Made by a program: the position numbers and the translations under genes. The notes below the pieces were generated by a model. The model had not been told where the DNA came from, did not search any database, and worked only from the letters and a program-made list of their open reading frames with translations. Positions 1-7,085 of a stretch of 23,332 bases of DNA are shown piece after piece; position 1 is the stretch's first letter, and each line of letters begins with the position of its first letter. This stretch comes from Acidobacteriaceae bacterium (GTDB lineage: Bacteria; Acidobacteriota; Terriglobia; Terriglobales; Acidobacteriaceae), in the NCBI GenBank assembly GCA_030042915.1, contig JASHYS010000405.1:1-23332 (forward strand), given 5' to 3'.

Positions 1-806
1 GAGAACGAATCTTCGCCGCCCAGGTGCAGAATCAGCACCGTCTGCGACTCGGAGTTCTGCTCGTCGTCGGCAAAACTGGATTTGACAAACAGAATGTCGC
101 CATCGAACCGGGTGGGCGTGTGGCAGCCCTCGCAGGTGTAGCGCGCGGGGCGCAGACTGCTGACCGGGGAAGGAATGGGGGTGGGATAGTTGGGAACGAT
201 GCGTGGCGCCAGAGGAGCAAGAGGATGAAAGCTGACCTCAAGGATCTGCTTGGTGCCATTCACCTTGGCGCTGAAATAGGCCTTGGCTCCGGTGCCGATG
301 TGGCACTCCACGCAGGCCACGTGAGAGTGCGGAGAAATTTGATAGGCCGTGTATTCGGGCGTCATCACATGGCAGGAGCGGCCGCAGAATTGCGGCGAAT
401 CCATATAGGAAGCGCCATGGTAGGTGGCCGTGGCAACTACCAGGATGTTCACCACAGTGGCCACAAGCACGATGTCGACGCCATGGCGGAAGATGGGGTC
501 GTTGAGATCGATTCTGGGGAATTCAGCGGGAATCCGGCCGGCTTGCTTCAGTTTTCTGCGCCGGATGAAGACGCCCACTGGGATAAGAATGAGGCCCAGC
601 AGGAAAAGCGCCGGCAGGATAAGGAATACGATGATGCCGAGATAGGGATTGTCAGTGATATGGCCGAAAAGCTCGACCAGCCAGTAGCCGATAAGCGTGA
701 CCCCGGAGGCGGTGGTGATGGCCCCACCAACCAGACTGATGGGATTGTTCCCGAAAAACAGCGCCGGGCGCAACCAATTTTCGCGGAATCGTTCAAACGC
801 CGACAC
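1..806 (-). CDS. NapC/NirT-like multiheme membrane cytochrome c, 3' end beyond window
   Basis: Probable membrane-anchored quinol-oxidising multiheme cytochrome, filling the role CymA/NapC has elsewhere. The GTG start at 806 has a GAGGGG ribosome site 5-6 bases upstream and opens MSAFERFRENWLRPALFFGN; 268 codons are visible and the frame is open to the edge. Three hydrophobic segments lie near residues 23-48, 54-81 and 109-130, against a single anchor in classical NapC. Heme sites follow: C141-G-R-S-C145-H (CX3CH spacing), C165-V-E-C168-H and C225-E-G-C228-H; more may lie beyond the edge. It is the last visible gene of the minus-strand electron-transfer cluster, 76 bp after a monoheme cytochrome. 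Family assignment rests on heme pattern, topology and context; the exact electron partner is inference. Confidence 0.82.
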   Translation of the reverse strand, partial: MSAFERFRENWLRPALFFGNNPISLVGGAITTASGVTLIGYWLVELFGHITDNPYLGIIVFLILPALFLLGLILIPVGVFIRRRKLKQAGRIPAEFPRIDLNDPIFRHGVDIVLVATVVNILVVATATYHGASYMDSPQFCGRSCHVMTPEYTAYQISPHSHVACVECHIGTGAKAYFSAKVNGTKQILEVSFHPLAPLAPRIVPNYPTPIPSPVSSLRPARYTCEGCHTPTRFDGDILFVKSSFADDEQNSESQTVLILHLGGEDSF

Positions 807-882
807 GTCCCCTCACTCTCTTTCACGCGCGGCCGGAGCGCTGGCGAGCCGAGCTCCGTTCCGCGCGCGGGTTTCTCCGAAG

Positions 883-1197
883 TTATTTCAGAGTCTTAAA
901 GTAGGCCGAGACGTCCTTCACCTGCGCATCGGTCAGTCCGGCAACGGGGTGCATTTTCCCTTTGCCGTTTTTCACGGTTGCCGCAATCTGGTCCACCGTG
1001 AGAGCTTGCATGGCGGGATCGGAAACAGGCTTGATGCCCATGGCCTTTGCCATGGCGGCACTGGGCGTGCCGGCGGGGCCGTGGCACATGGCACACTTGG
1101 CCTTGTACGTGGCGGCGCCGTCCTGGGCGAAGCTCATAGCGCCGGCGAGCAACATCGCAGCCGCCAGGGCCGTTTGAGAACGGAAAAATTTCGTCAT
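883..1197 (-). CDS. Periplasmic monoheme cytochrome c (class I)
   Basis: Small soluble electron carrier of 104 residues. A signal peptide with cleavage probably after MSFA (residue 24) exports it. The single heme site is C35-A-M-C38-H39, and the distal ligand is probably Met82 in GKM, giving a His/Met class I cytochrome. The C-terminal helix ends in SAYFKTLK, typical of cytochrome c fold. ATG at 1197 is preceded by AAGGAG with suitable spacing. It is a paralogue of the next gene upstream (about half of residues identical) and probably shuttles electrons between the NapC-like protein and the decaheme cytochrome encoded in the same cluster. Partner assignment is inference from context. Confidence 0.93.
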   Translation of the reverse strand: MTKFFRSQTALAAAMLLAGAMSFAQDGAATYKAKCAMCHGPAGTPSAAMAKAMGIKPVSDPAMQALTVDQIAATVKNGKGKMHPVAGLTDAQVKDVSAYFKTLK

Positions 1198-1443
1198 GGG
1201 TAAACTCCTTCAGTTGTATTCGGCGCGTACGCATCAGCGCGCGAGCCGCGTGGTTATGGTCAATGCTGCAGGCCGACAGTCTGTTCGGCCGACGCAACAC
1301 GCAAGTGGGTTAATTTGGGACCCTCCCACACTAAACCGGCTCGGACGGAACGTGCAAGCGTCCCGCGCCGGTATGTTTCTGCTCTGCTATTCTTCTCTGC
1401 CGCGCGCCGGTTTTTCGCCGGCTTCGTTTCATGGCCTTGGCGT

Positions 1444-1767
1444 TTACTTGGCCAAGGACCTGAAGTATTCCACCGAAGCCTTGATATCGTCGTCGGAAAG
1501 CTTGCCTTTGAACGCCGGCATCTTGCCCTGGCCGTCAGTGGTTACGGCAATCATCTGCGCTTCGCTCTGTGACTTCACTGAGGGATCGCTGACCGGCTTA
1601 ACGCCCATCGCCTTGGCAATTCCGGGATTCGGCATGCCTTCAGCACCGTGGCAGCTTTGGCACTTGGCCTTGTATACCGCTTCGCCAGAAGACTGCGCAA
1701 AGCTCACTGTGCCGGCCATAAGAATCACGGCGGCGAATGCAACATGGAAACGAATGATCTTGCTCAT
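1444..1767 (-). CDS. Periplasmic monoheme cytochrome c (class I), paralogue of the adjacent one
   Basis: A 107-residue exported cytochrome. I chose the ATG at 1767 (MSKIIRF) because GAGGAG precedes it and a signal peptide starts there; a start 44 codons further up adds residues that do not look like a leader. Cleavage is likely after VSFA (residue 24). Heme attachment is C36-Q-S-C39-H40 and the distal Met is probably Met83 in GKMPAF. It shares YKAKC, AKAMG and KPVSDP blocks with the cytochrome downstream, so the pair looks like a tandem duplication that has since diverged. Its likely role is periplasmic electron shuttling in the decaheme/porin system; which paralogue faces which partner cannot be told from sequence. 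Confidence 0.93.
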   Translation of the reverse strand: MSKIIRFHVAFAAVILMAGTVSFAQSSGEAVYKAKCQSCHGAEGMPNPGIAKAMGVKPVSDPSVKSQSEAQMIAVTTDGQGKMPAFKGKLSDDDIKASVEYFRSLAK

Positions 1768-1904
1768 GGTACGACTCCTCAAGTTCTTTTCCGGGGCAAC
1801 CGGCGCGGCAATCACTGCCCGGGTGCGGCTTTTCCCGGAAGGTTTTTCTTTTACACCATATGCCGGATCGATCCATGCGTAGTCCGGCAAACTCTTCAAT
1901 AGCC

Positions 1905-1942
1905 GGGGTGAGCAAGGTGATGCGTTGGGCCCGGCTCACCCC
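1905..1942 (-). other. Strong stem-loop between the porin gene and the monoheme cytochrome gene
   Basis: A perfect 9-bp inverted repeat, GGGGTGAGC and GCTCACCCC, flanks a 20-nt loop. It lies 29 bp beyond the stop of the outer-membrane barrel gene in the direction of transcription. No T-run follows on either strand, so it is not a standard intrinsic terminator. It may act as a processing or mRNA-stability element that sets the porin:cytochrome ratio, or as a weak terminator. The structure is seen; the function is inference. Confidence 0.5.
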
Positions 1943-1970
1943 ACTTCAAGCAATCAGACAATACTCCGCG

Positions 1971-4652
1971 TCAGAACTCGTAATGGAATCCGAGTACGAT
2001 GTTGCTGGCGTGGAACTCGCGCGGCGCGGTCTCGCCAAAGGCCGGCCCGGTTAAACCTGTGACACCCGTGACACCGGTGAAGCTCGTGCAGGGAGAGACC
2101 GTGGAAGCCGCCCCGGATATCGCGCCGCTGTCGGTCGACAAGCTGCAGAGCTGCGGACCGGAGGGACCGCCCTCACCGTAGCGGAAGAAGTCGTATTCAG
2201 CCTTCCAGATCAGCCCCGGTCGCATGGCGTAGGAGGCATTCAAATACGGCGTCTGATACGAAGAGACCAGCGAACCGTTAACATCGCGCGCGTCGTTGAA
2301 GAACCGGCTTCCGTTCGCGGAGCTGATGCGATATCCGAGGCCGTAGTGAACCTTGGTGTTGGGCGCGAAAGAGAGGGCGGCCATGCCGAATTGCGTGGGC
2401 GCGTGCATGTAGTCACGGCCATACCAGTCCGCCAACTCGGTCGTCGAGCCGCGGGTGAAGACGCCGGCGCAGAGATTCGGCGCGCCGCCGGCGGTCAGTG
2501 TAGCAGTGCCTGGGTAGACGCCCGGCTTCGTGCTCAGCACCTGGTTTCCGTTATCGAAGCAGATGTTGTCCGCCGAGTAGACGTCGCTGTAGGTGTAGTC
2601 GAGATCCAGACCGTAGTGCTCGTTGGGATACATCGATGCAGCCACGCTGGCGACACGGCTGTAAGAGACGTAGTTCAGCGGTCCCTCGTAGGGCAAGGAG
2701 GTGGGGGATGTCGCGGTCGCCACGGATTCCAGGTACGCGACGGTGGCCGCATTGTTGTTGGTATTGTTATGCTTCTCCACGTCGTTGTAGGCGCCGGAAA
2801 TCGTGGCCCAGGGCGCTGGCTTGTAAATGGTGTGCACGCGGTATTGCCGGAACTGGCGCGGCGACACCGGCGTCAGCGCGTTGTCGTCGTATCCGATTTC
2901 GGCCGAACCGTTGAGGTCCCAGTTTGTAGCGGGGCGCAAGGCAACGTCCAGGATTCCGGCGTTCTCATTCATGGTGATCACGCCGCCGGTTGTGGCGCTG
3001 CTGTCTACCGGTATGGGCGCGTTGTGCGGAATGCCCTCGGCTACGTCGTGCTTCTGGTACCGATAGGTGAGCCCAAAGGTGGCGCGCGAAGAGGCATCCC
3101 AGGATGCCGTTAAGTTGTTGGTCACGTAAAGCTGGCCCATGTAGCCGAAGGCGGGCGTGTTGATGCTGGCGCTGCCTTCAAAGGTGGACTTGCCGGTGGC
3201 GAGGGCCGTCGAGGTCAGCGTCGGATAGTTGATGGTTTCTTCGTTTGCGACGGCCGGCGTGGCCAGGGTGACGCCGCTCGTCATATTGGTAGTACCAGGT
3301 TGGTGCCAGGTCGAAAAGCTGATCTGCTCGGCCAGACTGAACCGGTCGGAGGTTTGCCACAGAACTCCGTAGTCGGCAGAGAGCACTTGCCGCTGCGCGG
3401 AGGCCCTGCCAGTGTAAGTGATGAAACGGCTGGTGCCCGCCAATCCCTGGAAGGCGTCATAGTAGCTGGGCAGCGACATGTTGGCGTTGGTGAAGCGCAC
3501 GTCACCGTTCATCGACAGGTGCTCGAGGGTCGCGCTCTGCAGGCGCAGCACTTCGGTGGGGAAAAGCACGCGGGTCGGCTGGTAGCGCTGGTAACCGGTC
3601 ATCACCGCGCAGGCAGGGTTAATCACTGGCGGGCCGCCGTTCGGCGGAGCTGTGAACAGGGTATAGTTTGACGAACTGGTGTAGTTGCCGGCGCCCATGC
3701 TGTTGGTGTTGCAGCTACTGACGGCGTAGGGGCTCAGGCTGTAGTAGTTCGTCAGCAGAGAGGCGACCGTCCCGTCCGCCTCCTGCACGTTCAGGTAGCT
3801 CGGCCCCAAGGTCCAGTAGGAGTCGCCCTTGAAGTGGGTCACTTGCTCTTCAAAGGTGAACTTGGTGCCCTGCACAGGCTTCCAGTCGAGCGACGCGGTG
3901 ATATCGTCGGTGCTGTTGCGCGCGTATTCCTCGAGGATCATCGCGTAGGAGCCCGCGAGCTGATAGCCACTCGGCGTGTAAGTCGGCCCTTGCGAAATAT
4001 TCTTCGCGTAGCCCACGTGAAACGTCCAGGTCGCCAGCGGAAACAGTGTGACGCTGGTGTCCGTCATGCGGCGGACGGTGTTAAACAGGAAGGGTGACTG
4101 GCTCACCTGCGGGTACACGTAAGAGCCGGTGGGCGCCGTGGAGGGCCCGATGGGTATCGTCTGCCCGCCCGGAACGTTCGGATTGCCGAGCAGATCGTAG
4201 TCGAAGTACCTGCGGCTGCGGCGGAACAAGGCCGAGAACTCGTAATACTTGCTCTTCGAGGCGTCCACCTTGACGATATTGTACGGATCGCCGCCGAAGC
4301 CGCTGCCAAAGGCCTTGAGATCGTCGAGCAGCGGATTCTTGTTGCCAGGAAGCGCATGCATCTCGAAAGTCTCGCCCAGAACACGGGGACCGGTTTGCAG
4401 GTTGACGAGATTGTCGTACATGGCCCCGCTGCCCACGGTGTCGTTGATGCGCTCGCCCAAATCGACCGACTGATGCATCGAGTATCCGCTGGGAATACTC
4501 ATCTGCGATTCGGGCGGCGGGGCTGCCTTCGTCGGGTCCTGGCCGTACGCACTGCCCGCCATCGTGAGCGAGACGGCCACCGCGACGCCCAGGATCGCAA
4601 CAAGACCGGGCCATTGACTAAGAAGCCGGGAAAACCAGTCAACTTTCTTCAT
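1971..4652 (-). CDS. MtrB/PioB-family outer-membrane beta-barrel protein
   Basis: Porin sheath that holds an MtrA/PioA-type decaheme cytochrome across the outer membrane. The 893-residue protein has a signal peptide (cleavage likely after SAYG, near residue 37), a periplasmic N-terminal stretch, and then alternating aromatic/polar strands throughout. It ends in GFHYEF, the aromatic C-terminus recognised by the BAM machinery. The ATG at 4652 is preferred over an upstream TTG because GTGAGG lies 6 bases ahead of it. The first cysteine is residue 314, so the N-terminal CXXC seen in Shewanella MtrB is absent. A short GVTGVTGLTG repeat lies near the C-terminus. It follows the decaheme gene by 51 bp, the usual order for such pairs. 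MtrB/PioB membership is confident from length, character and partner; substrate direction is unknown. Confidence 0.9.
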   Translation of the reverse strand: MKKVDWFSRLLSQWPGLVAILGVAVAVSLTMAGSAYGQDPTKAAPPPESQMSIPSGYSMHQSVDLGERINDTVGSGAMYDNLVNLQTGPRVLGETFEMHALPGNKNPLLDDLKAFGSGFGGDPYNIVKVDASKSKYYEFSALFRRSRRYFDYDLLGNPNVPGGQTIPIGPSTAPTGSYVYPQVSQSPFLFNTVRRMTDTSVTLFPLATWTFHVGYAKNISQGPTYTPSGYQLAGSYAMILEEYARNSTDDITASLDWKPVQGTKFTFEEQVTHFKGDSYWTLGPSYLNVQEADGTVASLLTNYYSLSPYAVSSCNTNSMGAGNYTSSSNYTLFTAPPNGGPPVINPACAVMTGYQRYQPTRVLFPTEVLRLQSATLEHLSMNGDVRFTNANMSLPSYYDAFQGLAGTSRFITYTGRASAQRQVLSADYGVLWQTSDRFSLAEQISFSTWHQPGTTNMTSGVTLATPAVANEETINYPTLTSTALATGKSTFEGSASINTPAFGYMGQLYVTNNLTASWDASSRATFGLTYRYQKHDVAEGIPHNAPIPVDSSATTGGVITMNENAGILDVALRPATNWDLNGSAEIGYDDNALTPVSPRQFRQYRVHTIYKPAPWATISGAYNDVEKHNNTNNNAATVAYLESVATATSPTSLPYEGPLNYVSYSRVASVAASMYPNEHYGLDLDYTYSDVYSADNICFDNGNQVLSTKPGVYPGTATLTAGGAPNLCAGVFTRGSTTELADWYGRDYMHAPTQFGMAALSFAPNTKVHYGLGYRISSANGSRFFNDARDVNGSLVSSYQTPYLNASYAMRPGLIWKAEYDFFRYGEGGPSGPQLCSLSTDSGAISGAASTVSPCTSFTGVTGVTGLTGPAFGETAPREFHASNIVLGFHYEF
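2055..2081. repeat. Three degenerate 9-bp tandem units inside the porin gene
   Basis: The units are ACCTGTGAC, ACCCGTGAC and ACCGGTGAA. On the coding strand they give the GVTGVTGLTG stretch in what is probably an external loop near the C-terminus. Being in frame, copy changes would only lengthen the loop. Confidence 0.6.
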
Positions 4653-4703
4653 ATGAAGCCTCACTTGAATCAAACCTCGCTCACTTCAAAAACTTTCCAT
4701 CCC

Positions 4704-5738
4704 CTACCGGAGAAACGCCACGTTCATGTTGGAACCATGAATGTAGGTGTGGCAGCTGGTGCAAGGAGCAAGCTCTGAGGAGCCCGCAGCCTGGCCGTGG
4801 ATTGTGGCTGCAGCGACGGGGCTGTGGCATTGATTGCACAGGACGTTGATGTTCGGCATATTGAGCAGCCGAGCATTCTGCGATCCGTGCGGCGTGTGGC
4901 ACCCCAGGCATCCCTCGCCCTTGATCGGCGTGTGCTCGTAGACAAATGGACCGCGCTTGTCGGTATGGCACTTGGTGCAGATCTGGTTGGAATCGTTCCT
5001 CGACCGGACGTTGTTCCTCTCAAATGTGCCGTGAACGTCGTGGCAATCGGTGCACTTGACCAGGCCCTCGTTCACCTTGTGATGATTCGGCATGTTGAAC
5101 TGCGCGTTCTTCTCGGCGTGGCACTGATAGCAGAGCACGGGCTCCGGAGCCTTGAGCAGATACTCGCGCTCCTTACTGGAGGTGGTGCTGGAGGCAGTAC
5201 TGCCAAGCAGGGCCGCGATGTGGAGCGACGGCTGCACATCCGTACCGTGGACGCTGTGGCAGCCGATGCAACTGACATTGGCCTTGGCGTGGGGCGAGCG
5301 CAGGAAGTCGGGGTGCGTGCCAGAGTGGCAGGTGAGGCACTTCGCATCGACGTCCTTGCTCGAAGCCTTGGCGGGATCGAAGATCTTGGTAACGTCGCCG
5401 CCGCCGGCCACGTGCTCGCTGCCCGGCCCGTGGCAGTTCTCGCAGGTCACACCTTCGTGGTTGCCGGGCATGAGGGCCATTTTGGTGTGAGGATTGGTAG
5501 CAAAGCTCTTGCTTACCTCTTCGTGGCATGAGGCGCAGGTGTCAGAACCGACATACTGCGCGCTGGCGGCCTGCTTGCTTGACTGGTCAGAGGATTTAGC
5601 CCCGGGCGCCTGAGCCGCCAGAGCCGTGGCGCCTAGAATGCCTGCGCCCAGCAATAACGTCAGAAACACGAGCAGTCCCGACCGCTTTCCCAGGGCCGCA
5701 TTGATCGGCAATCGCGTTACCGGCCTATCTGCATGCAT
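4704..5738 (-). CDS. DmsE/MtrA/PioA-family periplasmic decaheme c-type cytochrome
   Basis: Ten-heme wire that inserts in the partner porin and carries electrons across the outer membrane. The 344-residue protein has a basic N-region and hydrophobic segment near residues 20-42 (signal peptide) followed by exactly ten CXXCH sites in order: CASCH, CENCH, CLTCH, CIGCH, CYQCH, CTDCH, CTKCH, CLGCH, CNQCH and CTSCH. Many extra His residues supply bis-His ligands (for example NPHTK, NHHK, EHTP). Length and heme number match MtrA and PioA. ATG at 5738 has GAAGG about 10 bases upstream. It is the first gene of the minus-strand cluster, 51 bp ahead of the porin gene, and its upstream region carries three GTGA-N6-TCAC sites shared with a divergent Crp/Fnr gene. 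Direction of electron flow (reduction or oxidation of an external compound) cannot be read from the sequence. Confidence 0.95.
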   Translation of the reverse strand: MHADRPVTRLPINAALGKRSGLLVFLTLLLGAGILGATALAAQAPGAKSSDQSSKQAASAQYVGSDTCASCHEEVSKSFATNPHTKMALMPGNHEGVTCENCHGPGSEHVAGGGDVTKIFDPAKASSKDVDAKCLTCHSGTHPDFLRSPHAKANVSCIGCHSVHGTDVQPSLHIAALLGSTASSTTSSKEREYLLKAPEPVLCYQCHAEKNAQFNMPNHHKVNEGLVKCTDCHDVHGTFERNNVRSRNDSNQICTKCHTDKRGPFVYEHTPIKGEGCLGCHTPHGSQNARLLNMPNINVLCNQCHSPVAAATIHGQAAGSSELAPCTSCHTYIHGSNMNVAFLR

Positions 5739-5876
5739 GAAAGTACCGCCTTCAAAGAACTTGCTGCCACATCATGAAACCGACTTCAGCAGCCATTTGG
5801 CGCCGAACGGGTGAATTCTCCATGGGTAAGCGGAAGCACGAGAGACTAAATTCAGAGCTCTGTGCCGACGCTGCGA

Positions 5877-5892
5877 AGTGAGAAGCATCACC
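5877..5892. promoter_or_regulatory. CRP-type palindrome 1 (AGTGA-GAAGCA-TCACC)
   Basis: It contains the core GTGA-N6-TCAC and is the closest of the three sites to the decaheme cytochrome start (about 146 bp). The core matches the half-sites read by Crp/Fnr proteins with an R-E-x3-R recognition helix, which the adjacent regulator has. Binding is inferred. Confidence 0.6.
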
Positions 5893-5931
5893 ACATGCTC
5901 GAAAGATTACGTTCTGCCTTGCACTGCAGGC

Positions 5932-5947
5932 GGTGATGCATATCACA
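5932..5947. promoter_or_regulatory. CRP-type palindrome 2 (GGTGA-TGCATA-TCACA)
   Basis: This is the best of the set: nine of the ten half-site bases agree with TGTGA-N6-TCACA, and the TGCATA centre is nearly symmetric. It lies 55 bp from palindrome 1 centre to centre, between the decaheme cytochrome and the regulator gene. Confidence 0.65.
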
Positions 5948-6061
5948 GAAGCCAGGCAGCTGAATCTCCAGGTCCAACGTTTATTGAAACAACAGCTTGC
6001 GGAGTTTATCAGGCAGGGTCTGTGGCTCTTGCGTCACACAAAGATGTCATGCCGGCAGGAA

Positions 6062-6077
6062 CGTGAGGCCCATCACA
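6062..6077. promoter_or_regulatory. CRP-type palindrome 3 (CGTGA-GGCCCA-TCACA)
   Basis: Nine of ten half-site bases agree with TGTGA-N6-TCACA. Its centre is about 152 bp ahead of the regulator start, where it could serve autoregulation. It is 130 bp from palindrome 2, centre to centre. Confidence 0.6.
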
Positions 6078-6221
6078 TCCAAATTTCGCGGCACTCAAGC
6101 AAACTCATTGTGGATGCAACTCTTCGTGAGTCTCAGCGCATTCTGGCCTCGATTGCGACTCGAAGGCGGATCGGGAAGCAGCGGAGGCGACGGGCCGCAT
6201 CGGCAACGATAGGACGACGCG

Positions 6222-6974
6222 ATGGCGGACATGCAAATCTCGATAGAAGAGCCGGCGCGGACCAAACACGCCGGCCGGTCGTTACCCATGGGTTGCGCAG
6301 CTTGCCCCAATCGCCGCCCGGGCTGGTTTTGCTCGCTGGGTAGCGCCGTTCTTGCCGATTTAGAGCTGGCGACGAGCACCATTTCGCTGCCGGCGCAAGC
6401 ATCATTGTTTACGCAGGGCGAGGAAGCCCGCTGCCTGTACCTGATTTGCAGCGGTTATTTAAAGCTGACTGCGGGGCGGTCCGAAGACCGGCACATGATT
6501 GTCCGTGTCGCGGGGCCGGGCTCAATGCTCGGCCTGTACGCGGTGCTTTCTCACGGCACATACGAGGTGACGGCAGAGTCGCTCACGCCGGCGCAACTGC
6601 GTCCGGTGGAGCGGGAGCGGTTCCTGAGCTTTCTGCGCAATCACAAGGAAGCGCAGTTACGGGCCGTGCAGTGCATCTGCCAGGAATACCGCTTTGCTTT
6701 GCAGGACGCGTGTCGCATCGCGCTGGCCGAAACCGTGGCCGCGCGGCTGGCGCGCCTGTTGCTGGAACTGTCGCACCAGATCGGCGAGCACACCGAAAGT
6801 GGGGAGTATCGCTTTCCGCTGTTGCTGACGCACGAGGAGATGGCCTCCATGACCTGCACCACGCGCGAGACCGTCACCCGAACCCTGGGCCAGTTCCGCA
6901 AGGACGGGTGGATCTCGATCGAAGAATCCATTGTTACCCTGCACAGTCCTGACCGCCTGCAATCCCTGATGTAA
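6222..6974 (+). CDS. Crp/Fnr-family transcriptional regulator with N-terminal cysteines
   Basis: DNA-binding regulator of 250 residues, divergent from the electron-transfer cluster and its likely controller. A cysteine-rich N-terminus, C25-A-A-C28 then C37 (CX2CX8C), precedes a cyclic-nucleotide-type beta-roll (about 45-130), a dimerisation helix (about 132-180) and a winged helix (about 200-245). The recognition helix T-R215-E216-T-V-T-R220 matches CRP R180-E181-x3-R185, predicting GTGA half-sites. The effector pocket shows LGLYAVL then TYEVTAE and lacks the Glu and Arg-Ser that bind cAMP in CRP, so cAMP sensing is unlikely. The cysteines (also C71 and C76) could hold an Fe-S cluster or sense redox; this is inference, since the spacing differs from E. 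coli FNR. ATG 6222 has AGGA upstream; ATG 6231 is an alternative. Confidence 0.93.
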   Translation: MADMQISIEEPARTKHAGRSLPMGCAACPNRRPGWFCSLGSAVLADLELATSTISLPAQASLFTQGEEARCLYLICSGYLKLTAGRSEDRHMIVRVAGPGSMLGLYAVLSHGTYEVTAESLTPAQLRPVERERFLSFLRNHKEAQLRAVQCICQEYRFALQDACRIALAETVAARLARLLLELSHQIGEHTESGEYRFPLLLTHEEMASMTCTTRETVTRTLGQFRKDGWISIEESIVTLHSPDRLQSLM

Positions 6975-7085
6975 GCTTCCTGGTGCGAGTCGGCCTTCCC
7001 CGCTCTCCATCCTCCCGGTTGCGCAGTCCAAAGAGCTATGATGCTTGGTAGGACCCTGCTTCCTCAGTTGGAGTTCAAACTGCGT

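Larger units (their letters stand above)
5739..6221. other. Divergent regulatory region between decaheme cytochrome and Crp/Fnr genes
   Basis: This 483-bp stretch separates the two divergently transcribed genes and holds no convincing gene. Its codon pattern is lower in GC at third positions than the neighbouring genes. It contains three copies of the palindromic core GTGA-N6-TCAC (centres 5884.5, 5939.5 and 6069.5). I see no clear -35/-10 pair on either strand. Confidence 0.75.

Noticed and set aside
24..899. Long plus-strand open frame of 291 codons
   Set aside because: It is antisense to the NapC-like gene, whose opposite frame has heme motifs and membrane segments; this frame has no recognisable features.
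1271..1290. Hairpin GGCCGA-N8-TCGGCC between the monoheme cytochrome genes
   Set aside because: The stem is only 6 bp and no T-run follows on either strand, so it is not supported as a terminator.
5933..6343. Plus-strand open frame of 136 codons in the divergent regulatory region
   Set aside because: It overlaps the Crp/Fnr start in another frame, becomes very Arg-rich, lacks a ribosome site and has atypical codon choice; the palindromes explain the region better.
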